Of a stretch of 64,000 nucleotides of DNA, positions 18,673 through 26,593 are shown piece after piece; within the stretch, counting starts at the first letter, position 1; every line of letters begins with the position of its first letter. Origin of the DNA: CAYMPH01 sp964392365 (GTDB lineage Bacteria > Spirochaetota > UBA4802 > UBA5550); assembly GCA_964392365.1 (NCBI GenBank), contig CAYMPH010000009.1, positions 1 through 64,000 of the forward strand. Reading direction: 5' to 3'. The position numbers and the translations under genes are program-made. The notes beneath the pieces are model-generated. The model was not told the DNA's origin and ran no database searches. It was given only the letters and a program-made list of their open reading frames with translations.

Positions 18673-19071
18673 ATGCCTCAGAATATTTTAGAATTTCAAA
18701 ATGGTGATCAGATTATAAAAGCAGGCGTACTTGAAAAACGCATGTATATAATCCTCGAGGGATCAGTTGCAATATCACTTTCAGATGAAAGTAATAATAA
18801 AGTTGTAGTTGCAAATCTTCTAAAAGGGGATTTTTTCGGTGAAATATCATTATTCTATGATCAGCCGAGAACAGCGGATGTAATTGCTCTCGGATATGTT
18901 AAACTCGTTTATATAGACAATAAAGAGCAGCTGAAACTTTTTCTAATAAAAAATTCAGGTTTTGCAGCAAAGATGGTTTATATTTTAGCTCAGAGACTGG
19001 CAAAAACAGATGAAATTTTAGTGGGTAAAATCAGCGAACTAAATAGATTAAAACTTGGCGGTCAGGTTTAA
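18673..19071 (+). CDS. Stand-alone cyclic-nucleotide-binding domain protein
   Basis: 132 aa consisting almost only of a CAP/CRP-type cNMP-binding domain. The phosphate-binding cassette GDFFGEISLFYDQPRTADV (about residues 54-72) keeps the Glu and Arg needed for ligand contacts, so cAMP or cGMP binding is plausible. No DNA-binding helix or kinase domain follows, so it would work by protein-protein contact. It is followed after one base by a small secreted cysteine protein. A CHASE2 adenylate cyclase is encoded at 52.5-54.5 kb and could supply the ligand (inference). Confidence 0.88.
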   Translation: MPQNILEFQNGDQIIKAGVLEKRMYIILEGSVAISLSDESNNKVVVANLLKGDFFGEISLFYDQPRTADVIALGYVKLVYIDNKEQLKLFLIKNSGFAAKMVYILAQRLAKTDEILVGKISELNRLKLGGQV

Positions 19072-19072
19072 T

Positions 19073-19360
19073 ATGAAAAAAATATTATCTTCATTTATAT
19101 TATTTATTTTTATTTTTTCATACTCTGCATATTCAGTTGAAAAAAATCAAAAGCTTCAAAATATTAAAAAAAAGCAGACTAAAGAAGAAAAATTTTATAA
19201 AAAATGTTCTGATGATTGCATGTCTAAAAAAACAAGATGCATTAAAGAAGGTAATAAAGGAAAAATCGGAAAAAACAGAATGTACACCCGCGGATATTGC
19301 GACAATAATTACAGAAACTGCTTTAATGACTGTCAGACAAGATACGGCAAAAAAAAATAA
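19073..19360 (+). CDS. Small secreted protein with mirror-symmetric cysteine pattern
   Basis: 95 aa. The ATG at 19073 gives a clean signal peptide (MKKILSSFILFIFIFSYSAYS); an upstream in-frame ATG would overlap the previous gene. After a lysine-rich linker, six cysteines are spaced CX3CX6CX19CX6CX3C, a palindromic arrangement suggesting two antiparallel helices joined by disulfides, as in twin-CX3C proteins. I recognise no family. It is coupled to the upstream cyclic-nucleotide-binding gene (stop TAA, one base, ATG). Probably periplasmic or surface-exposed; function unknown. Confidence 0.75.
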   Translation: MKKILSSFILFIFIFSYSAYSVEKNQKLQNIKKKQTKEEKFYKKCSDDCMSKKTRCIKEGNKGKIGKNRMYTRGYCDNNYRNCFNDCQTRYGKKK

Positions 19361-19373
19361 TAAACTAATATTT

Positions 19374-19898
19374 TTATAAAATCATTTTTAAAACAGTTCT
19401 TACAGAGCTGAATGCAATTTTTTCAAAATCAATTTTATCCGGTTCAATAAATATATAATCAGCAATATCATCACCAGCCATAATATTTGATTTTTCAACC
19501 AAAGAACATTTATAAAAAATATCAAGAGTATGATATATAATACCTCCAAAGGGATACTTATTCGGATGAGATTGCAGGTATTTAATATTTTCAATATCTG
19601 AATTGAGCTCTTCTTTTATTTCTCTTTTTAAAGCATTTTCAGCAGATTCACCAATATCAATAAATCCTCCAGGAAGATCAAATAACCCTTTAGCCGGCTC
19701 CCTTCCTCTAACTGTAAGCAGAAGTCTTTTAGAATCATCAAAAATTAATCCGGCTACTGCAGCTGCTGCATTAATATAATACACAAACAGGCAGGAGCTG
19801 CATTGAATTGCTTTATCAGATTTTTTAAAAATTTCTCTGGCCCCGCAAACGGGACAATATTTGAATTTATCAAAAACTTCAATAGCATAATTTTTCAT
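19374..19898 (-). CDS. Nudix hydrolase with N-terminal zinc ribbon
   Basis: 174 aa. A zinc ribbon (YCPVCGARE and QCSSCLFVYY, about residues 13-42) precedes a Nudix domain. The Nudix box is intact: GGFIDIGESAENALK followed by REIKEELNS (about residues 75-100). The zinc-ribbon arrangement resembles NudC-like NADH pyrophosphatases, but the protein is shorter and the substrate cannot be assigned. Single gene, convergent with the cysteine-mirror protein. Confidence 0.92.
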   Translation of the reverse strand: MKNYAIEVFDKFKYCPVCGAREIFKKSDKAIQCSSCLFVYYINAAAAVAGLIFDDSKRLLLTVRGREPAKGLFDLPGGFIDIGESAENALKREIKEELNSDIENIKYLQSHPNKYPFGGIIYHTLDIFYKCSLVEKSNIMAGDDIADYIFIEPDKIDFEKIAFSSVRTVLKMIL

Positions 19899-20091
19899 AT
19901 TTTTCTCTATATTTTTTTATTCATAATTTGATTATTAAATATTAATAACAAGCACTTTTCAATAAATTCTGCCTATTAAAAAAACTTATAATATACTTGA
20001 CTTATTGGATTTATTATAATAATTTAAATTAGATTTCATCATAAAAAATCTAACATATTTTTGATTTTAAAAAAAATAAATGGAGAGCAAA

Positions 20092-20457
20092 ATGAAAAAA
20101 ATTAAATTGTTTTTAGTAATTTTTATTGCAGTATTTACTATTCCTGTTTTTGCCAATAAATCATCAGTAGAAATAACAGTGCCTGAAAACGTAAAAAAAG
20201 ATTCAACTGTTAAAATTGTCGTTAAAGTAAAACATAATGTTAACATCTCTTTTCATCATACAGATTGGGTAGTTATCAAGGTTAATGGAAAAGAAATAGC
20301 AAGATGGGATTACACAAAAACTAAACTTCCTGAAAAAAATGAATTCGTAAAAGAAGTCGAATACAAGGTAACAGGTCCTGTTGAAGTTGAAGCTCAGGCA
20401 AATTGCAATTTACACGGAAGTGCAGGTATAAAAACTGCTAAAATCGGAATAAAATAA
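20092..20457 (+). CDS. Exported superoxide-reductase-like (desulfoferrodoxin-fold) protein
   Basis: 121 aa. The start at 20092 is preferred because GGAGAG lies six bases upstream, whereas the ATG at 20080 has no ribosome-binding site. A signal peptide (about 1-21) implies export. The rest is a short beta domain like the iron site of neelaredoxin/desulfoferrodoxin: KHNVNISFHHTDWV supplies candidate His ligands and CNLHG near the end supplies the Cys and His. The N-terminal EKHxP loop of active superoxide reductases is missing, so one His ligand and the lysine contact may be absent. It leads a three-gene cluster with two tiny redox-type proteins. Function as superoxide reductase or electron carrier is inference. 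Confidence 0.75.
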   Translation: MKKIKLFLVIFIAVFTIPVFANKSSVEITVPENVKKDSTVKIVVKVKHNVNISFHHTDWVVIKVNGKEIARWDYTKTKLPEKNEFVKEVEYKVTGPVEVEAQANCNLHGSAGIKTAKIGIK

Positions 20458-20468
20458 AGGTTATTTTA

Positions 20469-20651
20469 ATGACTATTTGGGGTGTTTCCATAATACTTAT
20501 TCTTGGTATAATTAATTTTATTATTATACTGATACAAATACTTTCTGGTTTACATATATTAAAATTAAAACCTGGGATTCATAAAGCTACCGGAATAACT
20601 CTGTTCTTTACTGCAGCTTTACATGGACTTTTTGCATTGTTATTCAGGTAG
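20469..20651 (+). CDS. Tiny two-helix membrane protein with heme-b-like histidines
   Basis: 60 aa, preceded by AAAGG at good spacing. Two hydrophobic helices (about 5-27 and 40-59). The second contains PGIHKATGITLFF and AALHG, with the two histidines 14 residues apart, the spacing seen in helices of b-type cytochromes; a third His lies at the end of helix 1. It resembles a fragment of the DUF4405/ferric-reductase type of heme membrane protein, but I recognise no exact family. It lies between the SOR-like gene and a Cys-rich gene and could pass electrons across the membrane (inference). Confidence 0.6.
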   Translation: MTIWGVSIILILGIINFIIILIQILSGLHILKLKPGIHKATGITLFFTAALHGLFALLFR

Positions 20652-20660
20652 TTTTTTAAA

Positions 20661-20843
20661 ATGAAATTTGAAAGAATTTCAGGTTTTGCAGGAAAAATTT
20701 TTATTCCTGAAGAATTATCTAACAGTAAAAAAAAACATTCCTGCAGGGATTGCATGAGCTGTCAATTCTGCAGTGATGAAAGATGTAATTTATGCCTTAA
20801 ATGTTCCGCAAAGAATAATGATAAAAAGATAGAACAGAAATAA
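20661..20843 (+). CDS. Small Cys-rich protein, candidate iron-sulfur protein
   Basis: 60 aa. The centre holds seven cysteines spaced CX2CX2CX2CX4CX2CX2C (starting HSCRDCMSCQFC), flanked by charged residues and without a signal peptide, so probably cytoplasmic. The spacing could bind a 4Fe-4S cluster or zinc but is not a standard ferredoxin motif. The coding end overlaps the left arm of a strong terminator, which supports a gene that ends its operon here. No family recognised. Confidence 0.6.
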   Translation: MKFERISGFAGKIFIPEELSNSKKKHSCRDCMSCQFCSDERCNLCLKCSAKNNDKKIEQK

Positions 20844-20878
20844 AACTGATTATTAGGATTATTTCCGTTCTATCTTTT
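20824..20878. terminator. Bidirectional intrinsic terminator
   Basis: An 18-bp stem with one mismatch (20824-20841 against 20861-20878, core GATAGAAC) with a 19-base loop, followed by T-rich tracts on both strands. It lies between the convergent Cys-rich gene and the 7TMR-DISM gene and overlaps the last codons of the former. Confidence 0.75.
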
Positions 20879-20880
20879 CT

Positions 20881-22974
20881 TTATCTGCCTGTATATTCAA
20901 AAGCCAGCATTGTAACATCATCGTTGAAATTCTTTTCACCGCCAGTATGTTCAATAACCTCCAGCATAACGACATCGCATAAATCTTTCACATTCAAGCT
21001 TGAATTCTGTTTTAAAAAATCAATAAGCCTGCTTTCTCCATACATTTTATAGCCTGCACTGAATGATTCGATAATCCCGTCAGTATACATAAAAATTTTA
21101 GTACCCGGTTGTAAAATGATTTTAATTTCTTCATAATCCGGTTTGAAATATTCGAATAATGCTTTTCCATGCGGTTTATAACTATTTATTATTTGATTTT
21201 CGCATAAACAAAAAGTAGGCGGATGACCTGCATTTGCCATTATGAATTCGCCTGATTCAAGATTTAAATAGGCTGCAGCAGCAGTAATAAAATTTCCTCC
21301 AAGATTTTTACTGATAGAATAATATATGCTGCTTAGAACTTTTCCAGGAGAAGATACATTTTCATGCCAGTTATTTAAAAGTTCCATTTTTACCATAGAG
21401 GATAGAAAAGCTCCGGGAACACCATGGCCTGAAACATCGCATATAAAAAAACCTATTTCATTTTCATTTTTTATTATATAATCAACAAAGTCACCGCCTA
21501 TCTGCATCATTGGTTTATATAAAAAAGCTATTTTTATACCATTTATTTCCGGAGCAGGTTTCGGAAGAATCGAGCGCTGAATACTTTCAGACATTATAAT
21601 CTGATTTTCTATCTCTTCTTTCTGACTATTGATTATCCTTGTTCTTTCAATTACCTTCTGGTCAAGAGCAAGATTTATTTCTTCAAGAATTTTCTGATCT
21701 CTTATAAGCTTTCTGGATAATATTTTTATTTTTTCCATAGTATTGTTGAATTTCATTGATAAAACAATTGATTGTGATAAAATAAAAACGACCATACCTA
21801 CAGCTAATAAATTGCCAGTATTAATAATACCCATGAAATACAGAATATCATGAAAAGCAGTTATAAAAAGAAATAAATATCCTGAAAACATCAGCAGAGC
21901 CAGTTCTCTTTTTTTAATTGTAACACGGATTAAAATGAAAAGAAAAAATAATATTTCAACCAGCAGTATAAAGATATATGATGTCATCAATGATGAATAT
22001 ATAATTGCCGGAGTCGGTATTATTAGAATTATATAAGACGCAGTAACGATTAAAAAAAATGCAACAATTAGTATATTTACATCTTTTCTGAATAAATTTA
22101 AAATAAAAAGCATCATTACAGATATTAATAAATAATTTGTAAGATGTTCAATTTTAACAAACAAATCCCAGTTTAATTCATGAATCAGAATATATAAAAA
22201 TCTTTCTCCGGTTAACGCAATTCTAACAGCAATAATAAGACAGATAGTACCGAAATAAAGAAGCGAATTATCACGTTTTCTGATAAAATATATTAAAAAA
22301 TGATAAATACCCATAATAAGCAGTATCCCAAATAAAAAAAGTTCCATAATTAATGATTTTTCTTTTTCATGAATTATCTGATTATCAAGTCCAAAATTTA
22401 TGCTGTGCAGCGAACCTCCTTTATTATCAACATAATTTGATATCTGAAGAACTATCTCAATAGTTTCACTGTTGGGAGTAAAAAAAAGAATTTCAGGTAA
22501 AAATTCCGGCTTCATTTCTCTTAAATTGTCAGCAACGGTTCCATTGCCTGATAAGAGTCTGCCGTTTATATATAAATTATATGAACAGTTCATCTCTTTA
22601 ACATTTAATCCGAATCTTTCAGATTTATCTTTAACTTTTATTATAAGCCTGTATGTGGCATGCCCTAAACTTCCAAATTCCGAATTATCGCTGATCTTAT
22701 TTTTTTGATTCCATGCTCCGGGCAAATCAATAAACCTCAATGTTTCAGGTTTATTATTGTTTTTGAAATCTTCACTATTATACAACCTGAGCCAGTAAAA
22801 TTCCCAATTACCGTCAAGTTTAACTGTACCGTATTTTTTAAAATCATATGAAGTCAGATCTATTACGCCATCAAATATTTTTGGTACAGCAACCTGCTTT
22901 GATTTATTACCGGTCAGATTGCATGATAATAATAAAATAGAAACGATAATTAGTGTAATATATTTCATATACAA
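20881..22974 (-). CDS. 7TMR-DISM receptor with SpoIIE/PP2C phosphatase output (paralogue A)
   Basis: 697 aa. A signal sequence ends in the lipobox LLLSC (Cys 18). An extracytoplasmic beta domain (about 35-200; KLDGNWEFYWLRLYN, GHATYRLIIKVK) is followed by seven hydrophobic helices (about 205-420), a coiled coil (about 430-470) and a PP2C domain with MMQIGGDFVDY, CDVSGHGVPGAFLS, YTDGIIES and NDDVTMLAFEY. 7TMR-DISM proteins sense extracellular, often carbohydrate-like, ligands; here the signal would switch phosphatase activity. A second ATG two codons downstream is a possible start. It is 7 bases downstream of its paralogue, in one operon. Confidence 0.9.
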   Translation of the reverse strand: MYMKYITLIIVSILLLSCNLTGNKSKQVAVPKIFDGVIDLTSYDFKKYGTVKLDGNWEFYWLRLYNSEDFKNNNKPETLRFIDLPGAWNQKNKISDNSEFGSLGHATYRLIIKVKDKSERFGLNVKEMNCSYNLYINGRLLSGNGTVADNLREMKPEFLPEILFFTPNSETIEIVLQISNYVDNKGGSLHSINFGLDNQIIHEKEKSLIMELFLFGILLIMGIYHFLIYFIRKRDNSLLYFGTICLIIAVRIALTGERFLYILIHELNWDLFVKIEHLTNYLLISVMMLFILNLFRKDVNILIVAFFLIVTASYIILIIPTPAIIYSSLMTSYIFILLVEILFFLFILIRVTIKKRELALLMFSGYLFLFITAFHDILYFMGIINTGNLLAVGMVVFILSQSIVLSMKFNNTMEKIKILSRKLIRDQKILEEINLALDQKVIERTRIINSQKEEIENQIIMSESIQRSILPKPAPEINGIKIAFLYKPMMQIGGDFVDYIIKNENEIGFFICDVSGHGVPGAFLSSMVKMELLNNWHENVSSPGKVLSSIYYSISKNLGGNFITAAAAYLNLESGEFIMANAGHPPTFCLCENQIINSYKPHGKALFEYFKPDYEEIKIILQPGTKIFMYTDGIIESFSAGYKMYGESRLIDFLKQNSSLNVKDLCDVVMLEVIEHTGGEKNFNDDVTMLAFEYTGR

Positions 22975-22981
22975 TCCTATT

Positions 22982-25051
22982 TTAATTCAGGCCTTTATAC
23001 TCTAAGGCTAAAAGCGTTATATCATCATTGTAGTTCTCATTTCCTGAAGAGAATTTCAACAGGTCTTTAAATATGAATTCGCATAAATTGTCAGTATCAG
23101 AATAATTTTTATTCTGCAAAATGCTTTTTAATCTTTTTTCACCATAAAATTCATTTTTATTATTTGCTGCTTCTATAACACCATCCGAATACATTACTAT
23201 TCTTTCACCAGGATTTAAATCTATACTCATCTCTTCGTAATCAGGTTTAAAAAAATTATATATTGCTTTTCCTTTTACATTTAAATCTTTAATTTCATTT
23301 TCCTTATTAATATAAAGCAAAGGAGGGTGCCCCGCATTTGAAAAAATAAATCGGCCGGTTTGAATATTGATATAACAGGCAATTGCTGTAATAAAATTTC
23401 CACCAAGATTCAAACTGATTGAATCATAAATATTTTTCAGGATTATGTGCGGTTTATCTATATTTTCGCGCCATTGATGGATAAGCGCCATTTTCACCAT
23501 TGATGATAGAAGTGCTCCTGGTACACCATGTCCGGAAACATCACAGATGAAAAGGCCGACTTCTTTTTCATTTTTAACAAAAAAATCTACAAAATCTCCA
23601 CCTATCTGCATCAGATGCTGATTTTTAAAAGAAATTTCCAATCCGGTCAACCTGGGAGGTTTTACCGGAATGATTGTCTGCTGAATCTTCCGCGCCATTA
23701 ATATCTGATCATCTAAAACTGATTTCTGACTGTTGATCAATTCGGTTCTTTGAAAAACTTTTTTTTCAAGTTCGATATTGCTCATTTCTATTTTTTTATT
23801 TTCTTCAATCAGATCGATAGACAGATTCTCAACACTATCATAGGCAATATTAAATTTTAGGGCAAGTATGATTGACTGGCTTAAAATAAAAAATATCATT
23901 CCAAAAGGAATAATATATGCAGTCTGGATAACGCCAATATAAAAAAGCTGATCATTGATAATTGTTGCAGCCAGAATTATAAATCCAAGTAAAACTATGA
24001 ATGAAAATTTTCTTTTATTTATTAAAAGAGTAAACAGAATAAAAAATAAATACAGCAGTGATAAAATATAAAAAATTAAAAACGGTGTCTGCATTGATGA
24101 GAATACAGCAGGTGGAGTAAATAGAATCAATAATACAGACGATAACGCGAAAATAAGATGAGCTGATATAAATAATCTACCGATTTCTTTTGTAAATAAT
24201 GACCATAAAAACAAAACCAGCCATAGACCTGATAAATATGAAGAGGCATGCCTAAAAATCATTAAAATATACCAGTTTAAATCAGGATACATGGAAGTAA
24301 GAATCATTTCAGATTGAAGAGCTGTTCTTATTGTTAAAGAAATGCATCCTAAGCTGAAAAATAAAAGTGATAAATCTTTTCTTCTTATAAAAAAAACAAG
24401 TAAATGATATAGTCCGATAATCAATAACATTCCAAGGACAATCAGGTCCTTATCAACATCGATCTCTCTTTTTCTAATTATTTTTTTTTCAGATCCTATT
24501 AAAATGCTGTGGATAGAACCTCCTTTAAAATATGTATAATTTGATATTTGAAGTATAAGCTCATTGTTTTCATTTTCAGGAGTGAATAGGGCGTATTGCG
24601 GCAAAAATTGCGGTTTCATATTTCCCGGATTATCTGATACAGTTCCGTTTGACAGAATCAATTTACCATTTAAAAATAAATTATACGCACAGTTCATTTC
24701 CTGTAATTTTATACCGTATGAAATATCTTTTTTTAATTTAACGGTTAGCCTGTAAGTTGCATGACCTAAATCACCAAACTGCATCCCATCGCTTATTGTT
24801 TTTTTATCATTCCATGTGCCCGGCAATTGCGCATATCTTACAGCTGAAATTTTTTCTTTTATAAAATCTTCACTGTTATAAAGTCTCAGCCAGTAGAATT
24901 CCCAGTTTCCATCGAGTTTAACAGGATCGCTTGCGTTTAAATCAAGAGAAGAAAGATCAATTTTTGCTGAAGATATTTTGCGGCTTGAAGATAAAGGGTT
25001 ATTGCAGTTTATCAGTAACAGTGAAGTTATAATTATAAAAATATATTTCAT
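22982..25051 (-). CDS. 7TMR-DISM receptor with SpoIIE/PP2C phosphatase output (paralogue B)
   Basis: 689 aa, same architecture as the neighbouring gene: lipobox LLINC (Cys 16), extracytoplasmic domain (KLDGNWEFYWLRLYN, GHATYRLTVKLK), seven membrane helices (about 205-415), coiled coil and PP2C domain (LMQIGGDFVDFF, CDVSGHGVPGALLS, YSDGVIEAAN, NDDITLLALEY). The extracytoplasmic domain and phosphatase are well conserved between the copies, while the membrane helices have diverged more. It is the first gene of the two-gene operon. Confidence 0.9.
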   Translation of the reverse strand: MKYIFIIITSLLLINCNNPLSSSRKISSAKIDLSSLDLNASDPVKLDGNWEFYWLRLYNSEDFIKEKISAVRYAQLPGTWNDKKTISDGMQFGDLGHATYRLTVKLKKDISYGIKLQEMNCAYNLFLNGKLILSNGTVSDNPGNMKPQFLPQYALFTPENENNELILQISNYTYFKGGSIHSILIGSEKKIIRKREIDVDKDLIVLGMLLIIGLYHLLVFFIRRKDLSLLFFSLGCISLTIRTALQSEMILTSMYPDLNWYILMIFRHASSYLSGLWLVLFLWSLFTKEIGRLFISAHLIFALSSVLLILFTPPAVFSSMQTPFLIFYILSLLYLFFILFTLLINKRKFSFIVLLGFIILAATIINDQLFYIGVIQTAYIIPFGMIFFILSQSIILALKFNIAYDSVENLSIDLIEENKKIEMSNIELEKKVFQRTELINSQKSVLDDQILMARKIQQTIIPVKPPRLTGLEISFKNQHLMQIGGDFVDFFVKNEKEVGLFICDVSGHGVPGALLSSMVKMALIHQWRENIDKPHIILKNIYDSISLNLGGNFITAIACYINIQTGRFIFSNAGHPPLLYINKENEIKDLNVKGKAIYNFFKPDYEEMSIDLNPGERIVMYSDGVIEAANNKNEFYGEKRLKSILQNKNYSDTDNLCEFIFKDLLKFSSGNENYNDDITLLALEYKGLN

Positions 25052-25233
25052 GATATCGGCTTTAATTTTATTTCATCTTCATTATAAAGAATAAAATCTT
25101 TTAAAAACAATTTTAGATAAGAAATTATAACCGATATTATAGTGATTATATATTAAATCAACACATAATTTGTTTTGTTTTATAAAAGCAAGATGACTCA
25201 TTTAAAGCGCAGTTTAAAATACCTGGTAAAGAA

Positions 25234-25307
25234 ATCCTGTTCATCCCGAATATCCGCGTAAATTTTTTAAATATTTTCTACATAGATGAACAGGATTCAC
25301 AGGATAA
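25234..25307. repeat. Inverted ACAGGAT-type intergenic repeat
   Basis: ATCCTGTTCATC (25234-25245) has a perfect inverted copy GATGAACAGGAT (25285-25296) 39 bases away. The right arm continues with a further CACAGGAT word. The organisation resembles the ACGGAT repeat pair at 2.6-2.8 kb. Confidence 0.65.
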
Positions 25308-25322
25308 ATGCGAATTGAATTA

Positions 25323-26330
25323 TTATCTGACTGTGATGCTGTTTTTATCAGATTTCTGATTTAAATAATAATTTTTAACAACTTCAAGAGGTATGATGTA
25401 ATCCTGATTGGCGTTCCAGAGTATATAACCTCTAATATCCGCATCATGAGTTGCTTTAATCTGATCTTTAATATATGAAGTATAGGAATTCTTGCCGAGT
25501 TTCATCCTGAATGCCTGAATCCATGTAACTATTTCAGCTTTTTTGACTCTTTCTTTTGCACTTTTGGAAGTAATAAAAACTGTCTGGTACGGATCATCCT
25601 GAAGTTTTTTACTCCAGGTATAATGAGAAGGGTATGCCATTGGACAGATTATATCAACCGAGTTATCAAGACCCTCCATTCTCTGCCCGATAAGATCAGC
25701 TCTATTCAGCGGAATTCTGCCGAAAACATCTGCTGCAGTTTTAACATTATATTTTGCAAGAGCGGTTCTCGCTGTCTGCAGAAAACCTTCAATAAATTTG
25801 TATCTGTCATTCAGTGTTAGATGTTTTAGCCGGTTGGAATCATTAAATCTTATATAATCGAATTGAATTTCTTTAAATCCGTTTTTTGCTGCATCCTCAG
25901 CAATATTTATTCTTTCCTGAATGTAATCTTTTGATACAGGGTAATCTTTCAAGCCTTCAGGAAATACAACAACTCTTGCAACCGGATGAATGCCGTTATC
26001 AATGCAGTATTTGACATATTCAGCAGGAATTGCTGTCTTTTTATTTTTCAATGGCTGAACATCTATAACCATTGTGTTTATTCCGGAACTTTTAGCCATC
26101 TCAACAAACTGCTTTAATTTTGCAAAATTATTGCCTGAATTAACAGTTAGGTACATTCCTTTATAAAAATCAGGATATTTATATTCAACTTTTTCAGATA
26201 TTGGATTTTCTTTTGATTTTTCGCCTTTATTAAACAGATTATAATCATTTGCCTGAATTAAATTAAAGGCAGCGTGCTGTGCAAAAAAAAGTATTAGAGC
26301 TATAGCTATTGCATAAAAATATTTTTTCAT
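25323..26330 (-). CDS. DUF4015 putative glycoside hydrolase, secreted or membrane-anchored
   Basis: 335 aa. An N-terminal hydrophobic segment (about 3-20) is a signal or anchor. Residues about 50-325 match the DUF4015 TIM-barrel family of putative glycosyl hydrolases: GMYLTVNSGNN, SGINTMVIDVQ, KEIQFDYIRFND with acidic residues typical of the active site, and ICPMAYPSHY. Substrate unknown; members often occur near wall-related genes. It is transcribed alone, with intergenic space on both sides. Confidence 0.85.
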   Translation of the reverse strand: MKKYFYAIAIALILFFAQHAAFNLIQANDYNLFNKGEKSKENPISEKVEYKYPDFYKGMYLTVNSGNNFAKLKQFVEMAKSSGINTMVIDVQPLKNKKTAIPAEYVKYCIDNGIHPVARVVVFPEGLKDYPVSKDYIQERINIAEDAAKNGFKEIQFDYIRFNDSNRLKHLTLNDRYKFIEGFLQTARTALAKYNVKTAADVFGRIPLNRADLIGQRMEGLDNSVDIICPMAYPSHYTWSKKLQDDPYQTVFITSKSAKERVKKAEIVTWIQAFRMKLGKNSYTSYIKDQIKATHDADIRGYILWNANQDYIIPLEVVKNYYLNQKSDKNSITVR

Positions 26331-26473
26331 TAAATTTTCCCTTACTGTAATTTAAATTATATAGGATGATTGAAATCAAACCATAAAAGACTGGACTTAT
26401 CTAAAAAGTCAAGATACTCTATATTCTATTATCGACAAAAATTAAATATTTCGAATAAAATACCAGCTCTTTA

Positions 26474-26502
26474 TTGACAAAAAAGATATAATTTATTATT
26501 AT
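26474..26502 (+). promoter_or_regulatory. Sigma70-type promoter for dnaG-rpoD
   Basis: TTGACA (26474-26479), 17 bases, then TATTAT (26497-26502), 91 bases before the dnaG start. This leaves a fairly long leader without an obvious structure. Confidence 0.6.
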
Positions 26503-26593
26503 TATATATGAGCTTTATTTTATCAATACTCCGTATCTGAATTTAAAAAAACCTCACAGAAAATATAATTTTTAAAAGGAAATATTCAGGATT

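Noticed and set aside
19997..20025. TTGACT/TATAAT as promoter of the redox cassette
   Set aside because: The perfect TATAAT is only 12 bases from TTGACT, and the correctly spaced hexamer (TAATTT) is poor, so I did not list it as a feature.
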